Source: Ancylomarina longa
GTDB taxonomy: Bacteria > Bacteroidota > Bacteroidia > Bacteroidales > Marinifilaceae
Length of the DNA stretch: 64,000 nucleotides
Direction: 5' to 3'
NCBI RefSeq assembly: GCF_003996985.1
Contig: NZ_RJJX01000015.1
Span: 1-64,000 of the forward strand
Part shown: one piece after another, positions 1 to 9,771 of the stretch
How the letters are laid out: the number at the start of each line of letters is the position of its first letter
How positions within the stretch are numbered: the stretch's first letter is position 1
Translations under genes and position numbers: made by a program
The notes under the pieces: generated by a model
Databases searched by the model: none
What the model saw: only the letters and a program-made list of their open reading frames with translations
Told to the model about the DNA's origin: nothing

Positions 1-3000
1 TTGGTACGATTGAGAGTGTTGAGTTGGCAAAAAGATAGTTTAGGTCTTAACTATTTCAATTCCACTTTGGTACGATTGAGAGCTTGTCCTTTTTCAGCCG
101 TTGAGATTATACCATCAGGATTTCAATTCCACTTTGGTACGATTGAGAGATTCCAACTCTTTATAATAATACTTTAAATAAGGTCTATTTCAATTCCACT
201 TTGGTACGATTGAGAGGAACTGGAATACATTACCAATGAAATTAATCCTTTTATTTCAATTCCACTTTGGTACGATTGAGAGTTCAAGAATGAAATTTTT
301 GAGAAGCATCGTGATTTGAATTTCAATTCCACTTTGGTACGATTGAGAGCTTACTAAGGAAATAGGGCCATATGTTGGCGGAATCAATTTCAATTCCACT
401 TTGGTACGATTGAGAGTGCAGATTATGTAGCAAATAAATTAACTATACACGGATTTCAATTCCACTTTGGTACGATTGAGAGACGCTTGACGCTCGTCTG
501 GAGGCCTCTCTATATACTTATTTCAATTCCACTTTGGTACGATTGAGAGGTTAATTCTTTTACGCTTCCGCTTGTTATTATCTTTATTTCAATTCCACTT
601 TGGTACGATTGAGAGTTTCTTTTAGTAAATAATGCGCAAGTTCGCAATTAATTTCAATTCCACTTTGGTACGATTGAGAGTAACACTATCATTAACAGCG
701 ATTACTCCGATCGGGATTTCAATTCCACTTTGGTACGATTGAGAGTACGTACAAATCGTCAAGCTGCCAAACTCCTGTTTTAATTTCAATTCCACTTTGG
801 TACGATTGAGAGATTCAATGCCAAACAATGTAAATAGAACATGAACATAATTTCAATTCCACTTTGGTACGATTGAGAGATCCTGATTCTCGTTTGTTGG
901 GTCGCTATCGTTATCATTTCAATTCCACTTTGGTACGATTGAGAGGACGAATTTTTTATGTATTGGCGTAACTCTTCCCCAATTTCAATTCCACTTTGGT
1001 ACGATTGAGAGACGACATACGATTCACTTAATAGTTCATCTTCTTGTATTTCAATTCCACTTTGGTACGATTGAGAGCGTGTGAAACACTGTCTGCAATA
1101 ATAACCTCAATTCCATTTCAATTCCACTTTGGTACGATTGAGAGATTGCTGTTGGGTAATGGTTTATATTAAGCCTATTATATTTCAATTCCACTTTGGT
1201 ACGATTGAGAGTACCCAAGCATCTGTTTTACTTTCTGCCAGAGTATAATTTCAATTCCACTTTGGTACGATTGAGAGCTTCCTCAATTTTTAAAGTTAGC
1301 GTATAAGGACCGGATTTCAATTCCACTTTGGTACGATTGAGAGTTTGTTTTAAATTGAATATTAACAAAGTTTCGTAAATATTTCAATTCCACTTTGGTA
1401 CGATTGAGAGGATCTCGACCTTGAAAACATCTAGCGATTTAGCGATATTTCAATTCCACTTTGGTACGATTGAGAGATTAAGCCAAAGTTTTATTCTGCA
1501 CCAAATACAAATATTTCAATTCCACTTTGGTACGATTGAGAGAGGAAGACCTGAATGGGGAATTCATGCTCGAATCTGATTTCAATTCCACTTTGGTACG
1601 ATTGAGAGATTACCTTCATTGTGTTTATTGGCACTTTCTTTTATATTTCAATTCCACTTTGGTACGATTGAGAGAATTTTGCAGCAAATGTCTGATGTGA
1701 GAATATTATTATTTCAATTCCACTTTGGTACGATTGAGAGTGATATCCTTGATAAATGCCCAGGCTTTGATATAGTAATTTCAATTCCACTTTGGTACGA
1801 TTGAGAGAATATATCTTGAGTCTGGTATAGCTGAAGGTAGAAGATTTCAATTCCACTTTGGTACGATTGAGAGGGTTCACGGTAGCGGCAATAAATTAGA
1901 ATTAAACTAATTTCAATTCCACTTTGGTACGATTGAGAGTATTGCAGCGAGGGAAGATAGCCCAACCGATGGCTAATTTCAATTCCACTTTGGTACGATT
2001 GAGAGTGACTCAAGCGGTACACCTTATCGAATACCTCAATTATTTCAATTCCACTTTGGTACGATTGAGAGCCGAAACGCTACATTGGTGCAATTGTTCG
2101 TGAAGAATTTCAATTCCACTTTGGTACGATTGAGAGTAAATCCTACGTTTCCTTAATGTCCAATGTAGTTCCATTTCAATTCCACTTTGGTACGATTGAG
2201 AGCCGCAATTAGGGCAATAGCCTTCGTTTATTATTGTTATTTCAATTCCACTTTGGTACGATTGAGAGTAAGCTTCCGCACGAAATCAATTGGTTGGTTA
2301 TTACTATTTCAATTCCACTTTGGTACGATTGAGAGAACCAAGACTAACTTTGTTGCCATAAAAGTTCCTGCATTTCAATTCCACTTTGGTACGATTGAGA
2401 GTCTGGTCTTAATTCGCATAAAGTATCGCAATTCTGATTTCAATTCCACTTTGGTACGATTGAGAGTATGAATAGTAAAACTTATGTGTGGTGGTTGAAT
2501 ACATTTCAATTCCACTTTGGTACGATTGAGAGTTTAATCTCTGGCCAATTTTTCTTACTGTATTTAATATTTCAATTCCACTTTGGTACGATTGAGAGAA
2601 TTATTTACTCTCTACTTCCCGGTAAGGGAAGTGCATTTCAATTCCACTTTGGTACGATTGAGAGGGTCGAAATAATAGCGAAACAACAATGGCTATTAGA
2701 TTTCAATTCCACTTTGGTACGATTGAGAGTATTAAAGCTGCAGCTTCATACAATACCGGGTACATGATTTCAATTCCACTTTGGTACGATTGAGAGAATC
2801 CTGACGTAGCATTATTATAACCAGTTGTTTTAGATTTCAATTCCACTTTGGTACGATTGAGAGTATCAATTGCATGGCCTTTTAATCTCCATTTTTGGGA
2901 TTTCAATTCCACTTTGGTACGATTGAGAGGATATTTGGGAGCATTTTGAAAATGCTTTACGTTCATTTCAATTCCACTTTGGTACGATTGAGAGTATCCT

Positions 3001-5246
3001 TTTTTTTCATTACGGGAGTCTTGCAACAAATTTCAATTCCACTTTGGTACGATTGAGAGTAAAGGTAGGAGGTTGCGAGCTTCCTATCTTTTTTTATTTC
3101 AATTCCACTTTGGTACGATTGAGAGTCTCTTTTTATCTTCTTTAACAGCACGTAGCTATATTATTTCAATTCCACTTTGGTACGATTGAGAGTTATCGAT
3201 TTCATCCTGATACTCTTTCTCACTAATAAATTTCAATTCCACTTTGGTACGATTGAGAGTGGCATCTGGAATGGGATTACCGGACTCGTCTTTTTATTTC
3301 AATTCCACTTTGGTACGATTGAGAGCATCTAAATCGGGGGTGTTATCATGAACTGAAAAATATTTCAATTCCACTTTGGTACGATTGAGAGGCATATCAT
3401 TTTGTTGGCGGCGTGTTCCTTGTTCTTATTTCAATTCCACTTTGGTACGATTGAGAGAAAGAAAAAAGCTACTCGAGGACATGAACATTACCGAATTTCA
3501 ATTCCACTTTGGTACGATTGAGAGTTATTCTTAGCTACGGCATAGGCGAATTTTACGCCTATTTCAATTCCACTTTGGTACGATTGAGAGTTTATCTTCC
3601 AAAGTATATTGATAAACATATCCCGAATTTCAATTCCACTTTGGTACGATTGAGAGAGTTTGTAATGTTTAATTAATTTACTTAAAGAATCCAATTTCAA
3701 TTCCACTTTGGTACGATTGAGAGGCGATTTCCACGAAACAACAATTTCTTCCGGATCCATATTTCAATTCCACTTTGGTACGATTGAGAGAGCAGTAGGC
3801 GATTACATCATGGTAATTTTGAATGAATTTCAATTCCACTTTGGTACGATTGAGAGACACATCATAGAAACGTATTCAGCATCGCTTTTCCTATTTCAAT
3901 TCCACTTTGGTACGATTGAGAGATTTTAAACAACAATTTTTCGCAAGCACTTTCAATCATTTCAATTCCACTTTGGTACGATTGAGAGAGTTATGTTACT
4001 AAAGACATTGAACAGGGGATAGGATTTCAATTCCACTTTGGTACGATTGAGAGTTAATTTACTTAAAGAATCCATGCTAATAACTTCAATTTCAATTCCA
4101 CTTTGGTACGATTGAGAGAATCCACACCGTACCAAACACAGACGCCTTATAAGTATTTCAATTCCACTTTGGTACGATTGAGAGATTTTAAACAACAATT
4201 TTTCGCAAGCACTCTCTATTATTTCAATTCCACTTTGGTACGATTGAGAGGATTATGGCTTTTATGCTTTTAGCAACGGCATTGTAGATTTCAATTCCAC
4301 TTTGGTACGATTGAGAGTGTAAAAGTGTATGGTAAAAATGGCGAAGTAGCAATTATTTCAATTCCACTTTGGTACGATTGAGAGCCAATTACCATTGTAA
4401 ACCGTAAGCACAAAATTAACGATTTCAATTCCACTTTGGTACGATTGAGAGTGCATCGACGCCGCCTGTAAAGTCTATGTCTGGTGTATTTCAATTCCAC
4501 TTTGGTACGATTGAGAGTGCGCCGCCCCCTATTAATAAACTAGTACCAACAGGATTTCAATTCCACTTTGGTACGATTGAGAGACACAACAGTTCCAGCA
4601 CCTGCAGTTGTAGAACCTTATTTCAATTCCACTTTGGTACGATTGAGAGCCAATGCACATCGGCATAGGAGCTACACTGGTACTCAATTTCAATTCCACT
4701 TTGGTACGATTGAGAGCGCACTGGTGGCAAACACAACCGCCCCCGCAATTGCATTTCAATTCCACTTTGGTACGATTGAGAGTTGCAGGTACATATCCAT
4801 GCACAAAGTATTCAACTATATTTCAATTCCACTTTGGTACGATTGAGAGGAATACTCACATTGCTGGGGAAAAGGATCTTTTTGTATTTCAATTCCACTT
4901 TGGTACGATTGAGAGTTTTATCATTAATTTTTACATCCAACTTTAGTAACTCATTTCAATTCCACTTTGGTACGATTGAGAGCTGCCAATCCATCAATTA
5001 AATCGGCAACCTTTGGTGATTTCAATTCCACTTTGGTACGATTGAGAGTTTTTTTTCGACCATTTTCCAAACTTTTTAATCCCGATTTCAATTCCACTTT
5101 GGTACGATTGAGAGAGTTTCGGCATCATCCATAACAAAAACTTCGATAGTCATTTCAATTCCACTTTGGTACGATTGAGAGGAACTATGTTTTTAGTTAT
5201 ACATTTTGTACACTTGATTTCAATTCCACTTTGGTACGATTGAGAG
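1..5246 (-). CRISPR. Long type I-B CRISPR array (79 complete repeats, one partial, 79 spacers)
   Basis: A 30-bp repeat that on the plus strand starts ATTTCAATTCC and ends ACGATTGAGAG recurs every 65-67 bases with unique 35-37 base spacers. Bases 1-16 are the tail of a repeat cut by the window edge; complete repeats start at 53, 120, 187 and so on to the last at 5217-5246. I saw no variant repeat. Read on the minus strand the repeat ends GGAATTGAAAT, giving the ATTGAAAT-type 8-nt handle usual for type I-B crRNAs. Transcription is therefore inferred leftward, in line with the cas operon, with the leader at 5247-5468 and the youngest spacers on the right. The trailer end lies outside the window. 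Two spacer pairs are related: 3923-3958 with 4185-4220, and 3657-3693 with 4054-4088 (see findings). The open frames that cover the array are artefacts of the repeat. Confidence 0.99.
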
Positions 5247-5468
5247 TCGATCGACGACTCAAAAAAAATACCTGAAAATCAATTAATTAAGATTTGCAGA
5301 TATAGCTAAAATAGTAAGTATAAGTTGTCGATGGGTAAAAGTATAAAATATACGGGATTTCGACAACATTGCCGAAACATTAGTTTTTTTAGTATGTCAA
5401 AGATCGTAAATAGAGAAATGATATTTCTGCGAATGGGAGAGAGGAGGCGGATAATACCTTATCGACAA
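5247..5468 (-). promoter_or_regulatory. CRISPR leader between cas2 and the array
   Basis: This gene-free, A+T-rich 222-base stretch lies between the cas2 stop codon and the first repeat, on the side where new spacers should enter. At the leader-repeat junction a 6-bp stem (GAGTCG 5244-5249, loop ATCGA, CGACTC 5255-5260) overlaps the last three bases of the repeat and is followed by eight A. The octamer GTTGTCGA occurs at 5324-5331 and its complement TCGACAAC at 5360-5367 and 5462-5469; the first two form a widely spaced inverted repeat. I see no clear TAnnTTTG promoter box. The leader assignment rests on position and repeat orientation; roles for the octamers are inference. Confidence 0.8.
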
Positions 5469-5741
5469 CTATAAGAATTGATCGAGATCATTTTTTTCAT
5501 GTCCAATCACTTCTTTCTCGAGCCATTTTTGATCTCTACTTTTAAATACAATCAAGCTATCGTGTTCTTCTTCATTCATTATAAATTCTGCTCTCGAGAT
5601 TAACTCTTTTAGTTTCACCTCCGATATTTCGCCTTCGAAAACAGAGTTTTGAATCCAATTTAAATATTGTCTGCACAGTTTTAACATTTTGCCAACTCGT
5701 TTTTCGCCCATGTCATACATTAATATCACATACATTACCAA
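5469..5741 (-). CDS. cas2: CRISPR-associated endoribonuclease Cas2
   Basis: A 90-residue protein of normal Cas2 length starting MVMYVILMYDMGEKR. The hydrophobic first strand ending in Tyr-Asp (residues 9-10) is the ferredoxin-fold strand that carries the conserved metal-binding Asp. Cas2 forms the central dimer of the Cas1-Cas2 integrase that inserts new spacers at the leader end. Its start overlaps the cas1 stop by 7 bases, so the two are translationally coupled. It is the last gene of the operon and ends 222 bases from the first repeat. An internal Met at residue 3 could be the true start. Confidence 0.96.
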   Translation of the reverse strand: MVMYVILMYDMGEKRVGKMLKLCRQYLNWIQNSVFEGEISEVKLKELISRAEFIMNEEEHDSLIVFKSRDQKWLEKEVIGHEKNDLDQFL

Positions 5742-6739
5742 TAAATTTTAAAGGGTTTGTATTCATCAATTTCAAGCAGGTGTTTTTGCAATTTATAACA
5801 TTCCAATTTTATTAAATGTTTGTAGCTTACATTTCTATTTAAACTTCGGTGTTTTATGGTTTCTTCCAATCGTTTTTCAAAAGCCTGAATAAACTTTTTC
5901 TTCCCCTTTTCTTTCAGAATAATTCGGTTCAATTTTTCCTCAAAATCATGCTCCTGAATCTCTTTTTTGTTTAAAACCTTAAAAATAACCCGATCTACTA
6001 AAAAAGGTTTAAAAACTTCCGCCAAATCCAAAGCAAGACTAAATCGGCGTTCTCCCGGTTCGTGCAAAAAACTAATGGTGGGTTCCAGTTGAGTTTTTTG
6101 AATAGCACGCAAACACTCCGAATAACACATCATATTGCCAAATGAAATTAGACTATTTACAATATTTAAAGGAGGGCGTTTGGTCCGAATTCCCATTTCA
6201 TGATCATTGATAATTAAATTGAACGCATCGTAATAGTTTTTCCGGATATTTCCTTCAATACCCATCAACTCATCAACTTTTTTGGTCTCTCTAATTTTTT
6301 CCCGAAGCAGTTCAATACTATCAATTACTGGCATCAAATCTTTACCTCTATTATCGTAATATCTCAAATTTTTCAGCATATTAAACGATGCACCTTCGAT
6401 AAAAGATTGGGCAACAACGATACGTTTCGATTTTTTTAAATAAGCCTGAGTTTGAGCAATTAACATTTTGCCTGATAAAAGCTTACATTTAGGTGCAAAC
6501 GATCCGGTATAATTTTCATAGTAATCGTAAAAATGAACAGCAATATCATTTTTACCTAAAAAATTATAAAGTGCCGAATTAGCATCTAACGATCCAAAAA
6601 CATATAATTGGTCAATATGTTCAACGGGCAGATATCGAGGTTTTAAATCATTACCCTCTTCATCTACCGGTGTAAATTTTAGAGTATTATCTTTTCTCGA
6701 TAAGCGACCAGGGTTGAATAGGTAGTAGGTTTTTTTCAT
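5735..6739 (-). CDS. cas1: CRISPR-associated endonuclease Cas1 (type I-B)
   Basis: A 334-residue Cas1 integrase, normal length for I-B. The N-terminal beta domain (about 1-75) is followed by the all-alpha catalytic domain. Expected metal ligands are visible: Glu162 in MGIEGNIRKNYYDAF, His226 in SFLHEPGERR, and Asp238/Glu241 in ALDLAEVFKP. With Cas2 it cuts and joins prespacers into the leader-proximal repeat, duplicating the 30-bp repeat at each event. That activity is directly relevant to the 66-bp insertion seen in cas3. It lies 36 bases downstream of cas4 and overlaps cas2. Confidence 0.97.
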   Translation of the reverse strand: MKKTYYLFNPGRLSRKDNTLKFTPVDEEGNDLKPRYLPVEHIDQLYVFGSLDANSALYNFLGKNDIAVHFYDYYENYTGSFAPKCKLLSGKMLIAQTQAYLKKSKRIVVAQSFIEGASFNMLKNLRYYDNRGKDLMPVIDSIELLREKIRETKKVDELMGIEGNIRKNYYDAFNLIINDHEMGIRTKRPPLNIVNSLISFGNMMCYSECLRAIQKTQLEPTISFLHEPGERRFSLALDLAEVFKPFLVDRVIFKVLNKKEIQEHDFEEKLNRIILKEKGKKKFIQAFEKRLEETIKHRSLNRNVSYKHLIKLECYKLQKHLLEIDEYKPFKIYW

Positions 6740-6775
6740 TTTGAGATAGGGTTTATTGTTGCCAGATAATCAGTC

Positions 6776-7288
6776 TTATTCTTCACTTTCAGAGCTGTAA
6801 CAAAAATCGTAATAGGAACATTTTTTACATCTAGGTTTATTTATGGCTTCTGGGCATTTATTGGCGTGTATAATTTGATCAATTTCCACAAGAAATTCCT
6901 TTATTCGTTCCCGGTCTGGCGTACTCAAAAACACGTCCTCCGTTTTTCGCTCCTTCGGATATTCTAGTACGCCCGTTACGTCATCAATACCCTTCAATTC
7001 TAAAATATAGATGTAGTATTTTATCTGCCAAATATGAGTTTCATGAAATTTACTTGACTTTTTAACTTCATGAATTATTTTATTCTTGGTATCGTAAAAA
7101 TCAATTTTTATGGGACCGATTTCAACTTGTTCATACTTGGATGAGCGTTGCTGGTAAGAGGTTTTCTCTATTAAAACGCCCATCGCAACATCTTCCGAAT
7201 TGTCTTCAAATTTTATATCGTTTGCATGCAACCACATGCGACGGTGGCAATAAAAATAATATGATATTAAAGTTCCTGTTATTTGCAT
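6776..7288 (-). CDS. cas4: CRISPR-associated exonuclease Cas4
   Basis: A 170-residue RecB-family nuclease. The four cysteines that hold the 4Fe-4S cluster are present: Cys14 in YFYCHRRMWL and Cys154, Cys157, Cys163 in PRCKKCSYYDFC. Nuclease residues follow the family pattern: Asp63 in KIDFYD, Glu74 and Lys76 in HEVKKS, and Gln88 with downstream Tyr residues. Cas4 trims prespacers and helps set PAM and orientation during spacer acquisition. Its start codon overlaps the cas3 stop by one base (TAATG), showing tight coupling in the operon. Confidence 0.96.
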   Translation of the reverse strand: MQITGTLISYYFYCHRRMWLHANDIKFEDNSEDVAMGVLIEKTSYQQRSSKYEQVEIGPIKIDFYDTKNKIIHEVKKSSKFHETHIWQIKYYIYILELKGIDDVTGVLEYPKERKTEDVFLSTPDRERIKEFLVEIDQIIHANKCPEAINKPRCKKCSYYDFCYSSESEE

Positions 7289-9771
7289 TATAAAAAGCAG
7301 TTTTCAATGTTATCAAGAATTAATCCTTCTGTAGATGAATAATTATTCGTAGAGATAAATTTAATACCTAGTATTTCGTCTTGGTATGGTTCTGGCATTT
7401 GAGCCTTGTTGTATTTGTTAACGCGAATATTCAGTATTCTTCCACTTAACTTTTTTATATAGTCGCTTATTTTAATTTTCAAACGTTTAGAATTCGCATA
7501 ATCTGTTTGCAATTTTAGCTCATTAAGTAATTTATTAAGCTTTTCATAACATTCATCCATCTCGTTTTTCAAAATATAATATTGTACTTGGTCTCCAATA
7601 TCATTATTGATGAGTTTGAATTTTCCCATACTTTCAAATTCGGCATTATTGATGCACTTAACCATATTTATAGAAGCATCTTTATCGGCTTTAAATTCTC
7701 CTATTGTAAGATTTTGCTGCAATGAGATCGAGTCTGTTTTGGAGCTCGACAATACTTTAAATTCTCCTATTGTAAGATTTTGCTGGATGCTTTCAAAAAA
7801 TTTTGATTGAACATCAAATAGTTGGTTTTCATTAATTGAGGTTGGAATTTCTTTACGGCAAAAGTCTAAAAACCTTTTTCCTTCGTTTCTATAGATTAGT
7901 TTAGCTCTCGATTGACCATTATCGCTAACTAGCTCGAAAAAATAGACCTGTCCTTTATCTAATTTATTATTCCTATTACAACGGCCAGCACTTTGAATAA
8001 GACTTGGTAAGGGACACATATCGCGATAAACAATAGGGAAATCGATATCAACACCTGCTTCAATTAGCTGTGTTGATATTAAAATTACTTTTTGGTTAGC
8101 TTTTAATAAATCTTGTGACTGATTTATTATTCTTGTTCGATCATCAGGAATGAAATGAGTATTCAATAGAAGAACGTTCTCCGATTTTCCTATCAATTCA
8201 TTATAAAGGTTCTTTGTGTCGGCAATTGTATTTAAGATTACTAAGCAAGAACCGTCTAATTCAAGAATATGGTTTACCAACGATTCATTGGTTTGTTGAT
8301 CGGAAAGAACTTTTATTTCATAGCGATTAAAAATATCTTCTGCAAAATATTTTTTGCAATCGATTAACTCATTAGGCACAGTGTAATCTTTAAATAACAA
8401 ATCTGCTCTGCAATCTTCATCAGTATCTTTGATAGGAATTGTCAACTTGGGCATGGTTGCAGTTGATAGTATTGCGTAAGAATCGTTCCTCCTACAAAAT
8501 TCATCTAGCCATGCCGAAAAGAAAATATATAATCGAGGAGGCAATGCCTGAACTTCATCAATAAGAAAGATTCGTTTTTTGAAATTTGGGAGCTTTAACA
8601 AGGTAGAGTTCTTATTGCTTACTAAGCTTTCAAAAAACTGAACAAACGTTGTAATAATAAAAGGATGATCGAAGGTGTTTTGAATAAAGTCTTCTTTTAA
8701 AATCTCTGTTAGGTTCTCAGCAGATTGATTATTTTCATAAGATTGCTGTGCATTCCGAATTCGTTCGTTTTCAGTTTTAGAATTAACTGACATAACATCA
8801 TCTAAAAGTTCTTCAGCAATTTTTTGAACCTGTTCAGTTATAGACAAGAAAGGCAGTGAGTAAATAATTCCTAAATTCCCTTTTTGTTTTCTAATTTCGT
8901 CGGCAATAGAAAGCATAGTAAATGTTTTCCCAGCCCCTGTTGGTGCTGTTAGCGTAAAAATGCGTTCATCGTTCAGTAATCCTTTTTTTACTCCCTCAAT
9001 TGCTTCGAAACGAATTTGAGTCCTTAATATATTCAGTTGCGATATATCTAGATTTTGATCAAATTTATCAAACGTACTAGTAAGGTTTATTGCAAGTTGT
9101 TTTGTGTTTGTTTCAATGGTTTCGTTAAAAAAGTAAGAATCATTTTTTCCCGCATCTTTTTTATCTGCTTCAATCAAGGCAGAAAAAGATTCCTGAGTAT
9201 CCATAAAGAATTTTAAAGGAGCTTGCTTCCATGCTTTCTTTTGATACTTGGACAAAAAAGAAACGAACATATTTGATTGTTTTCCCCACTTCAATTCAAA
9301 TGATACACAATCTAATTTTAATGTTTTATTTACAAATTCACTTATAGGAAGATCGCATACATTTTCTTTGGCAAATTCAGTAGCCCTAATTAATTCTTCT
9401 GAGCCAGTAAAAGCGTACTCAAAATTTGGTAAGTTCTGGTGATGTTTGCCAATTAGAACAGCAACTTGTAAAATAAATAACGAAAACTCTTCCTGAGTTT
9501 TCAATCCATGCTCCATCATGATGTCTTTCATGTTGATCAAAGCATAATTAACCCATGCGATTACCGACAAGTAGGAATGATTCCCATATCCAGTGCTTTT
9601 TCCGTGGAGTTTGTTTTGAAAATTGGGATTGATTTTTCCCAAATCGTGAAATAAAGCAGCCAATCCAGCAATTGGTAACGAAGAACTTTGGAGAGTGCCT
9701 TTGTGTACTCCCCAAATGTGTTCTTCCAATAATTTACCTGGATGCGATTCAAATGTTAAATCATGCACCAT
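7288..9771 (-). CDS. cas3: CRISPR-associated nuclease-helicase Cas3, with an in-frame 22-residue insertion
   Basis: An 827-residue HD nuclease plus SF2 helicase that degrades DNA marked by Cascade. The N-terminal HD domain shows His42-Asp43 (ALFHDLGK), His65 and His110-His111 (GKHHQN). Helicase motifs follow: Walker A TAPTGAGKT at 275-283, DEVQ at 405-408, STAT at 436-439, and motif VI QSAGRCNR at 593-600. Between the helicase core and the C-terminal domain the decapeptide QQNLTIGEFK occurs twice, at 663-672 and 685-694, separated by VLSSSKTDSISL. The DNA behind this is a 31-bp direct repeat with 66-bp period (7689-7785). Without it the protein would be about 805 residues. The frame is open throughout, so activity is probably kept. 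The start overlaps cas5 by 16 bases. Confidence 0.96.
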   Translation of the reverse strand: MVHDLTFESHPGKLLEEHIWGVHKGTLQSSSLPIAGLAALFHDLGKINPNFQNKLHGKSTGYGNHSYLSVIAWVNYALINMKDIMMEHGLKTQEEFSLFILQVAVLIGKHHQNLPNFEYAFTGSEELIRATEFAKENVCDLPISEFVNKTLKLDCVSFELKWGKQSNMFVSFLSKYQKKAWKQAPLKFFMDTQESFSALIEADKKDAGKNDSYFFNETIETNTKQLAINLTSTFDKFDQNLDISQLNILRTQIRFEAIEGVKKGLLNDERIFTLTAPTGAGKTFTMLSIADEIRKQKGNLGIIYSLPFLSITEQVQKIAEELLDDVMSVNSKTENERIRNAQQSYENNQSAENLTEILKEDFIQNTFDHPFIITTFVQFFESLVSNKNSTLLKLPNFKKRIFLIDEVQALPPRLYIFFSAWLDEFCRRNDSYAILSTATMPKLTIPIKDTDEDCRADLLFKDYTVPNELIDCKKYFAEDIFNRYEIKVLSDQQTNESLVNHILELDGSCLVILNTIADTKNLYNELIGKSENVLLLNTHFIPDDRTRIINQSQDLLKANQKVILISTQLIEAGVDIDFPIVYRDMCPLPSLIQSAGRCNRNNKLDKGQVYFFELVSDNGQSRAKLIYRNEGKRFLDFCRKEIPTSINENQLFDVQSKFFESIQQNLTIGEFKVLSSSKTDSISLQQNLTIGEFKADKDASINMVKCINNAEFESMGKFKLINNDIGDQVQYYILKNEMDECYEKLNKLLNELKLQTDYANSKRLKIKISDYIKKLSGRILNIRVNKYNKAQMPEPYQDEILGIKFISTNNYSSTEGLILDNIENCFL
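7689..7785 (-). repeat. CRISPR-like direct repeat pair inside cas3 (probable off-target spacer integration)
   Basis: Two identical 31-bp copies, 7689-7719 and 7755-7785, flank 35 unrelated bases (7720-7754). The period is 66 bp, equal to the usual repeat+spacer unit of the nearby array (30+36). Aligned without gaps in the same orientation as the array, the duplicated sequence matches the native repeat at 19 of 30 positions, and the duplication edges fall at the repeat edges (one extra identical base). This is what Cas1-Cas2 integration into a repeat-like target would leave: a target-site duplication of repeat length around one spacer. The insertion is 22 codons long, so cas3 stays in frame. 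The repeat is seen directly; the mechanism is inference. Confidence 0.85.

Noticed and set aside
622-5001. Many short open frames with repeated LNRTKVELK / SQSYQSGIEI / FQFHFGTIE peptides
   Set aside because: They are translations of the CRISPR repeat in different frames, not genes.
1-5246. Plus-strand transcription of the array with ATTGAGAG as handle
   Set aside because: The minus orientation gives the ATTGAAAT handle typical of type I-B, a leader next to cas2 and cas1, and agreement with operon direction.
7607-7810. 67-codon plus-strand frame with a repeated LNSPIVRFC peptide
   Set aside because: It lies antisense to cas3 over the 31-bp direct repeat; the duplication explains the repeated peptide.
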